Assembly: GCA_017635515.1 (NCBI GenBank)
Contig: JAGBLH010000293.1
Location: 1-59,555 of the forward strand
Length of the DNA: 59,555 nucleotides
Source: Selenomonas sp.
GTDB lineage: Bacteria; Bacillota; Negativicutes; Selenomonadales; Selenomonadaceae
Direction of reading: 5' to 3'
Every line of letters starts with the position of its first letter. The first letter of the stretch is position 1. Below the pieces are notes generated by a model. It was not told the origin of the DNA. It was given only the letters and a program-made list of their open reading frames with translations, and made no database searches. Positions 33,147 to 42,528 of the stretch are shown in pieces. The position numbers and the translations under genes are program-made.

Positions 33147-33218
33147 TATGTGTTGTGATATTAACTTGAATATTTTCACTTATTTATGATAAAATTTAAG
33201 TTATGGAGGATAAGTGAA

Positions 33219-34670
33219 ATGATAACTGAAGAACTTGTTGAGTTAATGCATTGGATTTTAGATAAAAAGACTGAAAAGCAGGATTTAGAAGTCAAGGCCG
33301 CCAATGGTGGCTGTCCCAAGCGGCTTTATGATACTTTGTCCAGCTTCTCCAATCAGGATGGCGGCGGTATTATTTTCTTTGGTATTGATGAAACACAGGA
33401 TTTTCGTCTGGTAGGGGTTTATGACCTGCAGGATTTGCAGAAAAAAGTGGTGGAGCAATGCAATCAGATGTGCCCGCCTGTTCGTGCTGTCTTTACGGTG
33501 GCTGAGGTAAATGGCTTGAATGTCTGTTCGGCAGAGATCCCAGGGCTGGATTTATCCGAGCGTCCCTGCTATTACAAGGGCGCTGGCCGCCTGAAAGGTG
33601 CCTTTATCCGCGTGGGGGATGCCGATATGGTAATGACGGAATATGAACTGTACAGCTATGAGGCCTTCAGAAAGCACTTGCACGATGATGAAAGGGAAAT
33701 ATCAAGGTCAAAGCCTTCAGACCTTGACGAGAATCTGGTGGCCGCTTATATGGCAGACAAAAGGCGGGAGCGTCCGGGCTTTGCCCAGCTGCCCAAGGAG
33801 CGTGCTTATGAGTTGCTGGATATTTTCCGTGCTGGCAAGCCCACTTTGGCAGCTATGATGAATCTGGGGATCTATCCGCAGGGATTCATACCTCAGCTAT
33901 GCATTACGGCTATCGTGGTTCCTGGGACAGAAATTGGCGAGACAGATGAGAAAGACAGCCGCTTTATTGACAATAAGCGTATAGAAGGAACCCTGGCAGA
34001 GCAGGTAGAGGAAAGCCTGGTTTTCTGCAAGAGGAATATGAAAACAAGGACTGTCATTGACAAGCAGACAGGCAGACGGCAGGACTTTGATGAGTATCCC
34101 CTTGCCGCCATACGAGAGGCGGTACTGAATGCTGTGGTGCACCGCGACTATAGTATCTATACAGAGGGCACGCCTGTGCAGCTGGTGATGTATCGCAACC
34201 GTATGGAGATTCACAGTCCTGGCAATCTTTATGGCCGCATGACTGTAGACCAGCTGGGCATTGCTCGCCCAGATCTAAGGAATCCTGCGCTGGCTGCCAT
34301 GGCAGAAGCTTTGACCAAGGCAGAGAACCGCTACTCGGGTATTCCTACCATGAGGCGGGAGATGAGACGCTTTGGCCTTCCTGAGCCATTGTTTGAGAAT
34401 AGGCGCAATGAGTTTGTTGTGACGCTTTTCAATCAAAGTGAGCTGGTAGGGGGACATATCGCCCCAAGTGATGAAGCGATTTCTCTGCTTGACTTTTGCC
34501 AGGAACCCAGGACACGGGAGGAGTTGACAGCGTTCATGAAAATAGATACATTTTCCTATCTTCTGAAACGCTACCTGCAGCCACTACTGGAGGCAGGGAA
34601 ATTGGAACTCACTATTCCGGATAAACCGCGTAGCAGGAAGCAGCGTTATCATACTGTCAGCTGCTCTTAA
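33219..34670 (+). CDS. AlbA_2 (Schlafen-type) DNA-binding and ATP-binding protein
   Basis: 483 residues from ATG 33219 with GGAGG upstream. Residues 10-150 are an AlbA_2 domain (DLEVKAANGGCPKRLYDTLSSFSNQDGGGIIFFGI). The middle and C-terminal parts include REAVLNAVVHRDYSIYTEGTPVQLVMYRNRMEIHSPG, a GHKL-type ATPase signature, and a final winged-helix-like segment. Such proteins are annotated as predicted transcriptional regulators and are often accessory; some relatives act in phage defence or toxin neutralisation. Codon use looks more AT-rich than in neighbours. Single gene; its job here is unknown. Confidence 0.85.
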   Translation: MITEELVELMHWILDKKTEKQDLEVKAANGGCPKRLYDTLSSFSNQDGGGIIFFGIDETQDFRLVGVYDLQDLQKKVVEQCNQMCPPVRAVFTVAEVNGLNVCSAEIPGLDLSERPCYYKGAGRLKGAFIRVGDADMVMTEYELYSYEAFRKHLHDDEREISRSKPSDLDENLVAAYMADKRRERPGFAQLPKERAYELLDIFRAGKPTLAAMMNLGIYPQGFIPQLCITAIVVPGTEIGETDEKDSRFIDNKRIEGTLAEQVEESLVFCKRNMKTRTVIDKQTGRRQDFDEYPLAAIREAVLNAVVHRDYSIYTEGTPVQLVMYRNRMEIHSPGNLYGRMTVDQLGIARPDLRNPALAAMAEALTKAENRYSGIPTMRREMRRFGLPEPLFENRRNEFVVTLFNQSELVGGHIAPSDEAISLLDFCQEPRTREELTAFMKIDTFSYLLKRYLQPLLEAGKLELTIPDKPRSRKQRYHTVSCS

Positions 34671-34719
34671 TTTGCATGCAAGCGATAAATTTCAGCGTGT
34701 CAGGAACTATGTTTTTATG

Positions 34720-34738
34720 GTATACTGTTACAGTATAC
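34720..34738. promoter_or_regulatory. 19-bp perfect palindrome overlapping the birA promoter
   Basis: GTATACTGTTACAGTATAC is an exact palindrome with a 3-base centre. Its left arm contains TATACT preceded by TGG, an extended -10 element for birA, so a protein binding here would block that promoter. It is unlike the known BirA operator, and the binding protein is not evident. Confidence 0.6.
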
Positions 34739-34775
34739 TTTCGTATGAATTGGGTCCCATCGGGAGGGAAAAGAC

Positions 34776-35774
34776 ATGCGCAGCAAGATACTTGATTTAC
34801 TGCGGCAGGCAGGAGATGGTTATGTCTCCGGAGAGGAAATGGCAGAGAGGCTGGGGGTCACCCGGACGGCTGTGTGGAAGCATATCCAGGAACTTAGGAA
34901 CTCTGGCTATGAGATATTGAGCCATTCTCGCAACGGCTATTCTTTGCGGGAGTCGCCGGACAGCATGCTGGCCAGCGAGATCAGCCATGGGCTGGGTACG
35001 GAAATTGTGGGTCGCAAGATTCAGAGTTTTGGCGAGGTGGACTCCACCAATAATGTGGCCAAGAAACTGATCATCAAGAAGGGGCCTGAAGGGAATTGGG
35101 AGGATATGGATGGCCTGGTGGTGGTGGCGGAGAGCCAGACCGGGGGCCGGGGAAGGCTGGAGAGGTCTTTCTTCTCCCCGGCAGGCAAGGGCATCTGGTT
35201 CTCGCTGGTGCTGGCACCGCCTTTCGCTCCCCATGAGGCGCCCAAGTGCACGCTCATGGCGGCGGTAGCGGTGACGGAGGCCATGCGGGAGTTCGGGCTG
35301 AAGCCCGGCATCAAGTGGCCCAATGACATCGTCTTCGGCGGCAGGAAGCTGGTGGGAATCCTCACGGAAGCCAGCTGCGATATAGATAGGATCAAGCATA
35401 TCGTCCTGGGCATCGGCATCAATGCCAATATGGAAATAAAGGATTTCCCCGAAGAAATCCAGCAGACCGCCACCTCCATGTCTATCATCAAGGGGGAGGA
35501 TATCCCCCGGGTGAAATTCCTGCAGGCAGTGCTGCGCTCGCTGGAGCACTGGTACAAGGTGGCTATGGAGGAGGGCTTTGGTCCCGTCTTCGAGGCTTGG
35601 CGCAAATACTCCGTGACCATGGGCCAGGAGGTGCGGGTCATTGGCGTCCGGGGCGGCGAGGAGTTCACGGGCAGAGCCGTGGATATTGATTCTTACGGCG
35701 CTTTGCTGGTGGAGACGGATGAGGGCGTTCGCACCGTGATGGCAGGGGACGTTTCAATCAGGCCTAAGAGTTGA
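34776..35774 (+). CDS. birA: Bifunctional biotin-[acetyl-CoA-carboxylase] ligase and biotin repressor BirA
   Basis: 332 residues. An N-terminal winged helix (YVSGEEMAERLGVTRTAVWKHI, about 15-36) is fused to the biotin ligase domain with SQTGGRGRLERSFFSPAGKGIWFS (biotinyl-AMP loop) and KWPNDIVFGGRKLVGILTE, then an SH3-like C-terminus. It attaches biotin to carboxylases and, through the helix, can repress biotin genes. GGGAGGG precedes the ATG. coaX and dusB follow. Confidence 0.95.
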   Translation: MRSKILDLLRQAGDGYVSGEEMAERLGVTRTAVWKHIQELRNSGYEILSHSRNGYSLRESPDSMLASEISHGLGTEIVGRKIQSFGEVDSTNNVAKKLIIKKGPEGNWEDMDGLVVVAESQTGGRGRLERSFFSPAGKGIWFSLVLAPPFAPHEAPKCTLMAAVAVTEAMREFGLKPGIKWPNDIVFGGRKLVGILTEASCDIDRIKHIVLGIGINANMEIKDFPEEIQQTATSMSIIKGEDIPRVKFLQAVLRSLEHWYKVAMEEGFGPVFEAWRKYSVTMGQEVRVIGVRGGEEFTGRAVDIDSYGALLVETDEGVRTVMAGDVSIRPKS

Positions 35775-35818
35775 AGCCTTCTCCGCTTTGCAGGGCAGGC
35801 TGACGGGAGGAAAATACT

Positions 35819-36613
35819 TTGCTGTTAGTTTTTGATATAGGCAACACCAATACGGTCATGGGCACCTATGAGGGCAAGAAGCTGATGAAGCACTGGCGTA
35901 TCTCCACGGACAGGCAGAAGACCGGGGATGAGTACGGCATGCTCTTAAATGACCTCTTCCGCTTTCAGGGCATCAGCATGAGCGACATCGAGGCCATCAT
36001 CATCTCGTCCGTGGTGCCACCGCTGGTGGTGCCCATGATGAAGATGTGCGAGCGCTACTTCCACATCAAGCCGCTGGTGGTGGGGCCCGGCATCAAGACG
36101 GGCATCAAGCTCCACTATGAGAATCCAAGGGCTATCGGTGCTGACCGCATCGTGAACGTGGTGGGAGCCTATGAGCAGTATGGCGGCCCCCTCATCGTCA
36201 TCGACATCGGCACGGCTACTACTTTTGATGTGGTGGCGGAGAACGGGGATTTTTTGGGCGGTGTCATTGCCCCCGGCATCGGCACCAGTGCCGACGCTCT
36301 CTTTCAGCAGGCAGCCCAGCTTCCCCGCATCGAGCTGGTGCCTCCCAAGCAGGTCATTTGCCGCAACACCATCCAGGGCATGCAGGCGGGCATCATCTTC
36401 GGCTATGTGGGCCAGATTGACGAAATCGTGCGCCGCATCAAGGAAGAGATGGGCTGCGAGATGAAGGTCATCGCCACGGGGGGCCTGGCCAAGATGATTG
36501 CCAAGGAGTCGGCGACTATAGACAAGATTGATCATTTCCTGACTTTGACCGGGCTGCGGGCACTCTATGAGCGCAATCAGGTGAAGGCTGCGGAAAGGAA
36601 AGGGCAGGAATGA
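35819..36613 (+). CDS. coaX: Type III pantothenate kinase CoaX
   Basis: 264 residues from TTG with GGGAGG ahead. First step of coenzyme A synthesis. LVFDIGNTNTVMGTYEG is the phosphate loop of the ASKHA fold, GADRIVNVVGA and VIDIGTATTFDVV complete the site, and VIATGGLAKMI follows. The stop overlaps the dusB ATG. This form lacks feedback by CoA in characterised relatives. Confidence 0.95.
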   Translation: MLLVFDIGNTNTVMGTYEGKKLMKHWRISTDRQKTGDEYGMLLNDLFRFQGISMSDIEAIIISSVVPPLVVPMMKMCERYFHIKPLVVGPGIKTGIKLHYENPRAIGADRIVNVVGAYEQYGGPLIVIDIGTATTFDVVAENGDFLGGVIAPGIGTSADALFQQAAQLPRIELVPPKQVICRNTIQGMQAGIIFGYVGQIDEIVRRIKEEMGCEMKVIATGGLAKMIAKESATIDKIDHFLTLTGLRALYERNQVKAAERKGQE

Positions 36614-37575
36614 AGGGCATAGATATCGGCGCTTTCCACTTTGACTATCCCGTGTTCCTGGCTCCCATGGCGGGGGTCACGGACACGGCCTATCGCATCA
36701 TTGCCCACGATATGGGCTGCCCTCTCTGCTATGCGGAGATGGTCAGCAGCCAGGGCATCCACTTCCGCAACGAGAAGACCCTCAAGATGCTGAATTCCGA
36801 GCCGGGGGAACGTCCCCTGGCCATGCAGATCTTTGCCGCCACCCCGGAGATGGCGGCAGAGGCGGCGGCCTTTGTGGAGGAGCAGGGCACCTGCGATATC
36901 CTGGACTTCAATATGGGCTGCCCCGCACCGAAAGTGGTGAAGAATGGCGAAGGTTCTGCCCTCATGAAAGACCCGGAGCGGGCCTATGCCATCATGAAGG
37001 CGGTGAGGAAAGCCGTGAAGATGCCCTTCACGGTGAAGATGCGGCTGGGCTGGGACGCAGAAAATGTCACTGTGCTGGAAATCGCCAAAATGGCGGAGGA
37101 CGCGGGCGTTGATGCCATCGCCGTCCACGGCCGCACCAGAGCCCAGTTCTACGCGGGGCAGGCCAACTGGGAGAAGATTGCCGAAGTGAAGCAGGCTCTT
37201 TCTATCCCCGTCATTGCCAATGGTGATGTGAGAACCTGCGCTGATCTCAAGAAAATCCTCCAAGTCACCGGGGCTGACGGGGTCATGATAGGCCGCGGCG
37301 CCCAGGGCAATCCCTGGATTTTCCAGCGGCTCACCCATTACTTGGCCACGGGAGAGGAACTGCCTCCCCCCACCATGCAGGAACGGGCAAGGGTAATCAT
37401 GCGCCACCTGGACCTGCTGCTGAAGTACAAGGGCGAATACATCGGCCCCAGGGAAATGAGAAAACATGCTACTTGGTATACCAGAGGTTTGCAGCACGGG
37501 GCGTTGCTCAGAGATAGATTCAATAAGGCAACCACTAGAAGAGATTTTGAGATCATCTTAGAAGACCATCTTTAA
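36610..37575 (+). CDS. dusB: tRNA-dihydrouridine synthase DusB
   Basis: 321 residues. FMN enzyme reducing uridines in tRNA D-loops. FLAPMAGVTDTAYR starts the TIM barrel; NMGCPAPKVVKNGEGSAL holds the active Cys; VHGRTRAQFYAGQANW and MIGRGAQGNPWIF are conserved. Four-base overlap with coaX. The birA-coaX-dusB order is common in Firmicutes. Confidence 0.95.
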   Translation: MKGIDIGAFHFDYPVFLAPMAGVTDTAYRIIAHDMGCPLCYAEMVSSQGIHFRNEKTLKMLNSEPGERPLAMQIFAATPEMAAEAAAFVEEQGTCDILDFNMGCPAPKVVKNGEGSALMKDPERAYAIMKAVRKAVKMPFTVKMRLGWDAENVTVLEIAKMAEDAGVDAIAVHGRTRAQFYAGQANWEKIAEVKQALSIPVIANGDVRTCADLKKILQVTGADGVMIGRGAQGNPWIFQRLTHYLATGEELPPPTMQERARVIMRHLDLLLKYKGEYIGPREMRKHATWYTRGLQHGALLRDRFNKATTRRDFEIILEDHL

Positions 37576-37619
37576 GCCTTCCTCCGGGGGGCGGTATGAC
37601 ACAGGAAAGGACATGGGCA

Positions 37620-39008
37620 ATGGCTGAAGATAAGAAGGACTCCATCTGGAGCCAGTATACGGACAGTGACAAGGAAGCTCTGGAGAAGCTCTCCGCAGGC
37701 TATATAGATTTCCTTTCCCGCTGCAAGACGGAGCGGGAAAGCGCCGCCGAGGCGGTGGAGCTGGCGGAGAAGGCTGGCTACCGCGACCTATATGCACTGT
37801 TGGAGGCTGGGGAGAAGTTGCGCCCCGGTGACAAGGTCTACGCGGTGAACATGAAGAAGTCTGTGGTGCTCTTCAATATCGGTGAGGAGCCGCTGGAAAA
37901 GGGCATGAATATCCTGGGTGCCCATATCGACACCTGCCGCTTGGATGTGAAGCAGAATCCTCTTTATGAGGAGGGGGGCCTGGCCTATCTCGATACCCAT
38001 TACTACGGCGGTATCAAGAAGTACCAGTGGGTGGCTCTGCCCCTGGCCCTGCATGGCGTGGTGGTGAAGCCTTCCGGTGAGGTGGTGGAAATCTGCATCG
38101 GCGAGGACGAGAGCGACCCGGTATTCTGCGTCACTGACCTTTTGATTCACCTTTCCCAGGAGCAGCTCAAGAAGGCCGGGGCCAAGGTAGTGGAAGGCGA
38201 GAGCCTGGACATTCTGGTGGGCAACTATCCCTTGAAAGAGGGAGAGAAGGAGTCCGTCAAGGCAGGGGTGCTGAAGCTGATCAAGGACAAGTACGGCCTT
38301 GAGGAGGAGGACTTCCAGTCTGCAGAGCTCTGCCTGGTGCCCGCAGGCAAGGCCCGTGAGTTGGGCTTTGACCGCAGCATGGTGCTGGCCTATGGACAGG
38401 ACGACAGGGTGTGCGCCTATACCTCCCTTATGGCCATGCTGGCGACGGGCAGGATGCGCCGCACTGCCTGCTGCCTCCTGGTGGACAAGGAGGAAATCGG
38501 CAGCGTGGGGGCCACGGGCATGCAGTCCCGCTTCTTCGAGAATGTGGTGGCAGAGCTGCTTGCCGCCATGGGGCAGGGCAGTGACCTGGCTGTGCGCCGT
38601 ACCCTGGCAGGCTCCAAGATGCTTTCCTCTGATGTGTCCAGTGCCTTTGATGCCCTTTACGCTTCTTCCTTTGACAAGAAGAACGTGGCGTATCTCGGCA
38701 AGGGCATGGTGTTCAACAAGTTCACCGGGGCCAGGGGCAAGTCTGGTTCCAACGATGCCAACGCAGAGTATCTGGGGGAAATCCGCGGTATCATGAAGAA
38801 GCATGACGTCCACTTCCAGCTGGCAGAACTGGGCAAGGTTGACCTGGGGGGAGGCGGCACCATCGCCTACATCATGAGCCTTTACGGCATGCAGGTCATC
38901 GACAGCGGCGTGGGGGTGCTCTCCATGCACGCTCCCTGGGAGGCAACCAGCAAGGTGGATATTTACGAAGTTTGGAAGGGGTATCAGGCTTTCCTGGTGG
39001 AAGCCTGA
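37620..39008 (+). CDS. M18 family aminopeptidase
   Basis: 462 residues from ATG 37620 (AGGAAAGGA upstream); ATG 37596 is also in frame with a poorer site. Zinc aminopeptidase of the aspartyl/aminopeptidase I type: GAHIDTCRLD gives the first His/Asp, DKEEIGSVGATGMQS the paired Glu, SSDVSSAFD the bridging Asp and SMHAPWE the last His. It trims N-terminal residues from cytoplasmic peptides. The gene lies directly behind dusB with no terminator, so it may share that transcript. Confidence 0.93.
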   Translation: MAEDKKDSIWSQYTDSDKEALEKLSAGYIDFLSRCKTERESAAEAVELAEKAGYRDLYALLEAGEKLRPGDKVYAVNMKKSVVLFNIGEEPLEKGMNILGAHIDTCRLDVKQNPLYEEGGLAYLDTHYYGGIKKYQWVALPLALHGVVVKPSGEVVEICIGEDESDPVFCVTDLLIHLSQEQLKKAGAKVVEGESLDILVGNYPLKEGEKESVKAGVLKLIKDKYGLEEEDFQSAELCLVPAGKARELGFDRSMVLAYGQDDRVCAYTSLMAMLATGRMRRTACCLLVDKEEIGSVGATGMQSRFFENVVAELLAAMGQGSDLAVRRTLAGSKMLSSDVSSAFDALYASSFDKKNVAYLGKGMVFNKFTGARGKSGSNDANAEYLGEIRGIMKKHDVHFQLAELGKVDLGGGGTIAYIMSLYGMQVIDSGVGVLSMHAPWEATSKVDIYEVWKGYQAFLVEA

Positions 39009-39038
39009 GCAAAGACGGATGAAGTGAGGGGATAGCTT

Positions 39039-40466
39039 ATGGATGTATCGAGACTTTTGGCAGACATCAATGATTTTGTCTGGGGGCCAATCATGCTGGC
39101 CTTTCTGGTGGGAACAGGTGTTTTCCTGACCGTGAGGCTGCGTTTCCTGCCCTGGATCAATCTTATCTACGCCATCAAGATGATTTTTCGCCAGAAAAAG
39201 AGCCATGAGGGGGATATTTCCCCCTTCCAGTCCCTGATGACGGCTCTTTCAGCCACCGTGGGCACAGGCAATATCGTAGGTGTGGCCACGGCCATGGTGC
39301 TGGGCGGCCCCGGTGCCCTGGTCTGGATGTGGATCAGTGCTGCCTTCGGCCTTTCCACCAAGTACGCCGAGTCCGTACTGGCGGTGAAGTACCGCGAGAC
39401 CAACAGCGTGGGAGAGATGTGCGGCGGCCCCATGTACGCCATGAAAAGTGGCTTCAGTAATAAGTATATCGGGCGAACCTTGGCGGCTCTCTTTGCCTCC
39501 TTCGTGGTGCTGGCCTCCTTCGGCATCGGCAACATGACTCAGGCAAACTCGATCTCTGCGGCTCTCTCTGCCAGCTATGATGTGCCTGTCTGGCTTACCG
39601 GCGTAGTCATCATGGTGGCAGCCACCTGCACGCTGGTGAACGGCATACGCAGCATTGGCAAGGTGTCAAGCATCGTGGTGCCCGCTATGGCGGCTTTCTA
39701 TTTCATTACAGCTCTTATTGTCATTATCGTGAATTTTGAGGCAGTGCCTGCTGGTGTGGCGGAGATGTTCCGCATGGCTTTCTCCTTTGACTCCGTGGCA
39801 GGTGGCGTGGGAGGTTCCATCGTGGCCTCCATGCTCACCTCCATGCGCTGGGGCGTGGCCCGTGGCGTGTTCTCCAATGAGGCAGGCCTGGGCTCTGCGC
39901 CCATCGCGGCTGCGGCAGCCCGCACTGACCACGCTTCCCGTCAGGGCTATGTGAATATGACGGGCACCTTCTTCGATACCATGATTGTCTGCATGCTGAC
40001 GGGGCTGGTCATAGCCTCTTCTGGCCTCCTGGGCACCATCGACCCCGCTACCGGGGCACCCGTGTCCGGCGCCCAGCTCACCATCCTGGCCTTCTCCACG
40101 GTCTTTGGCGAGTATGGCAAGCTGGTGATTTCCGTTTCCCTGGCTCTCTTTGCCTTCTCCACCATTCTCGGCTGGGAATACTATGGCGAGAAGGCGCTGG
40201 AGTACCTCATCAGGAACCGCAAGGTCATCATGAGCTACCGCGTGCTTTTTGGCCTGATCACCTTCGTGGGCGCGACCACTTCCCTGGAAGTAGTCTGGAA
40301 CTTCTCCGATACGATGAACGGCCTCATGGCCATCCCGAACCTCATCTGCCTGCTGTGGCTCTCCAATGATGTGGCCAAGGAGTGCTTCGAATTCCAGACA
40401 GAGGTGGTGGCAAGGGAGAAGCGTGGCGAGATAGTTGACTATCAGGAAGATTCCACGGATGCATGA
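39039..40466 (+). CDS. Alanine/glycine:sodium symporter (AGCS family)
   Basis: 475 residues with about eleven membrane helices. SATVGTGNIVGVATAM and GGPGALVWMWISAAFG are the AGCS signature, and FSNEAGLGSAPIAAAAA the second conserved loop. It imports alanine or glycine with sodium. Sodium use agrees with the sodium-pumping decarboxylase at 56 kb. A small membrane protein gene follows 33 bases later. Confidence 0.94.
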   Translation: MDVSRLLADINDFVWGPIMLAFLVGTGVFLTVRLRFLPWINLIYAIKMIFRQKKSHEGDISPFQSLMTALSATVGTGNIVGVATAMVLGGPGALVWMWISAAFGLSTKYAESVLAVKYRETNSVGEMCGGPMYAMKSGFSNKYIGRTLAALFASFVVLASFGIGNMTQANSISAALSASYDVPVWLTGVVIMVAATCTLVNGIRSIGKVSSIVVPAMAAFYFITALIVIIVNFEAVPAGVAEMFRMAFSFDSVAGGVGGSIVASMLTSMRWGVARGVFSNEAGLGSAPIAAAAARTDHASRQGYVNMTGTFFDTMIVCMLTGLVIASSGLLGTIDPATGAPVSGAQLTILAFSTVFGEYGKLVISVSLALFAFSTILGWEYYGEKALEYLIRNRKVIMSYRVLFGLITFVGATTSLEVVWNFSDTMNGLMAIPNLICLLWLSNDVAKECFEFQTEVVAREKRGEIVDYQEDSTDA

Positions 40467-40499
40467 GATAATGGGGAAAAGCAGGAGGAGGCGGATTTG

Positions 40500-40850
40500 A
40501 TGGAAGAAAAGGAAACTGTGCGGGTTTTGACGAAAGATGAGAAGAACTCCTATGAGGGAGTCACCATAGACGAGGACGGCGGCGAGGCCAGCTACAGCCC
40601 TTATCAGCAGAAGGAAGCTCCCAGATACTACCGTGTCTATTCCAGTCATTCCCCCTTCTCCAGGGGCCTGAATATGAGCAGTCTCATCTTCGGCAATGAC
40701 TGGCGCACGAGAATAGTCAGGATTGCTGCCTTGATTGGTGTGACAGCCGTGCTGGTGCTCTTCGTGAGCTTCGTCCTGCCGGTGCTCCTGGGTGCGCTGG
40801 GACTGGGCCTGGCGGCTTGGTTTATCCTGCGCCTGCTGGGAAGGATTTAA
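40500..40850 (+). CDS. Small uncharacterised membrane protein
   Basis: 116 residues from ATG 40500 behind AGGAGGAGGCGG. The first 70 residues are polar and acidic with many Tyr and Ser; residues about 72-112 form one or two membrane helices (IAALIGVTAVLVLFVSFVLP and LGLGLAAWFILRLLG). I do not recognise the family. It is probably cotranscribed with the symporter, and could be an accessory subunit, but nothing shows that. Confidence 0.7.
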   Translation: MEEKETVRVLTKDEKNSYEGVTIDEDGGEASYSPYQQKEAPRYYRVYSSHSPFSRGLNMSSLIFGNDWRTRIVRIAALIGVTAVLVLFVSFVLPVLLGALGLGLAAWFILRLLGRI

Positions 40851-40862
40851 TACGCAAAACAC

Positions 40863-40901
40863 AAAACTGCCCTTTCGGACTTGAGCTGAAAGGGCAGTTT
40901 T
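40863..40901. terminator. Bidirectional terminator between convergent genes
   Basis: AAAACTGCCCTTTC and GAAAGGGCAGTTTT are perfect 14-bp arms with A and T runs at the ends, serving the small membrane protein gene and dapL. Confidence 0.88.
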
Positions 40902-40914
40902 CTTATTTGGTCTG

Positions 40915-42147
40915 TCAGATTTTCATTTTCTTGATGCGCTCCACGGCCCTGAGGGTATTTTCCCTGTCTCCGAAGGCGGTGAGGCGGAAGTAGCCTTCGC
41001 CGCAGGGGCCGAAGCCGGCACCGGGGGTGCCTACGATATTGACCTCTGTCAGCAGTTTGTCGAAGAAGTCCCAGGATGGCATAGCATGGGGTGTCTTGAG
41101 CCAGATGTAGGGGGCGTTGATGCCGCCGTAGGCGTCTATGCCGGCGGCCTTGAGACCCTCGCGGATGAGGCGGGCGTTTTCCATATAGTAGGCGATGGTT
41201 TCCTTCACCTGGGCCTTGCCTTCCTCCGTGTAGATAGCGGCAGCGCCGCGCTGGACGATGTAGGCCGTGCCGTTGAATTTGGTGGTGTGGCGACGGTTCC
41301 AGAGGCGGTTGAAGTCCACCCGTGAGCCGTCAGCGGCTCTGCCCGTCACGCCCTTGGGGATGATGGTGTAGCCGCAGCGGGTGCCAGTGAAGCCTGCGGT
41401 CTTGGAAAAGGAGCGGAATTCGATGGCTACTTCCGCAGCACCCTCAATCTCATAGATAGTGCGGGGCACGTTGTCTTCTGTGATGTAGGCGGCATAGGCG
41501 GCATCAAAGAGAATGACGGCATCTTCTTTTTTGGCGTAGTCCACCCACTTCTTGAGCTCTGCATGGGAGAGAGTGGTGCCCGTGGGGTTGTTGGGACAGC
41601 AGAGATAGATCATGTCCACATGCTCCTTGGGAAGTTCAGGGGAGAAGTTGTTCTCTGCTGTGCAGGGCAGGTAGGTGACACCCTCGAAGTGGCCGTCTGC
41701 CTGAAGAGTGCCTGTGCGCCCGGCCATGACATTGGTGTCCAGGTATACAGGGTACACCGGGTCGGTGATGGCCACTTTGTCGGTGAGGCCGAAGATTTCC
41801 TGGATATTGCCGCAGTCGCTCTTGGAGCCGTCGCTGACGAAAATCTCATCGGTGCCGAAGTGGAGGCCGTAGGGCTCATAGTTGTTCTTGAGGATGGCTT
41901 CCGTGAGGAAGGTGTAGCCCTGCTCAGGGCCATAGCCCCGGAAGGTCTCGGCGCTGCCCATCTCGTCCACGGCCTCGTGCATGGCCTTGAGGCAGGCGGG
42001 GGGCAGGGGCTGGGTCACATCGCCTCTCCCCAGGCGGATGATGTCGGCTTCGGGATGAGCTTCTTTATAGGCTGCCACTCTCCTGCCGATTTCAGCGAAG
42101 AGATAGCTGCCGGGCAATTTCAGGTAGTTGTCGTTGATTGTCGCCAT
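40915..42147 (-). CDS. dapL: LL-diaminopimelate aminotransferase DapL
   Basis: 410 residues. PLP enzyme making LL-diaminopimelate directly from tetrahydrodipicolinate, for lysine and cell wall. [14 protein letters not shown] near the start and [15 protein letters not shown] are family hallmarks; the PLP lysine is in [15 protein letters not shown]. Full length and intact. Single gene with an AT-rich upstream region shared divergently with the Dcu transporter. Confidence 0.95.
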   Translation of the reverse strand: MATINDNYLKLPGSYLFAEIGRRVAAYKEAHPEADIIRLGRGDVTQPLPPACLKAMHEAVDEMGSAETFRGYGPEQGYTFLTEAILKNNYEPYGLHFGTDEIFVSDGSKSDCGNIQEIFGLTDKVAITDPVYPVYLDTNVMAGRTGTLQADGHFEGVTYLPCTAENNFSPELPKEHVDMIYLCCPNNPTGTTLSHAELKKWVDYAKKEDAVILFDAAYAAYITEDNVPRTIYEIEGAAEVAIEFRSFSKTAGFTGTRCGYTIIPKGVTGRAADGSRVDFNRLWNRRHTTKFNGTAYIVQRGAAAIYTEEGKAQVKETIAYYMENARLIREGLKAAGIDAYGGINAPYIWLKTPHAMPSWDFFDKLLTEVNIVGTPGAGFGPCGEGYFRLTAFGDRENTLRAVERIKKMKI

Positions 42148-42329
42148 AAGTGCCTCCTAAGAAAACAGCAAGAAAATAAGATAATGAATCTCAATGGACT
42201 TTTGAGGTTATTATAACATATGAGCATATCTTTGCAAGACCCTATTATTAAAATATTATAGCTATGATTATTGATAGTTAAAAATAAATAAATATAGATT
42301 ATGCTATAGGTTTTTTCTATAACTATTAT

Positions 42330-42358
42330 TTACTTTTTCATAAACTATGTAGTATAAT
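42330..42358 (+). promoter_or_regulatory. Promoter of the C4-dicarboxylate transporter in a 381-bp AT-rich gap
   Basis: TTACTT (42330-42335) and TATAAT (42353-42358) with a 17-bp spacer. The leader of about 165 bases contains TGCCTTGC (42382-42389), inverse of GCAAGGCA (42471-42478), and a GAAAAAT/ATTTTTC hairpin. The rest of 42148-42528 is AT-rich without a gene. No known riboswitch was recognised. Confidence 0.6.
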
Positions 42359-42528
42359 ACTAACGGAATTTATATATGTCTTGCCTTGCCATTAGTATTT
42401 GTTATGATTTCTGAGAAAAATAAAAAATTTTTCAGAAAAAAGAGGAAATGGATTTTTCTATGGCGAAATAGCAAGGCAGGGAATCTTTTCTATAGTGTAG
42501 CTTCTAAAGAAAAGGGGAGAGAAAGTTT

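Noticed and set aside
33219..34738. AlbA_2 gene plus palindrome as a toxin-antitoxin module
   Set aside because: No small partner gene is present and the palindrome is better placed over the birA promoter.
37788..39206. 472-codon antisense frame opposite the aminopeptidase
   Set aside because: Shadow of the M18 gene; it also crosses into the AGCS gene without any start signal.
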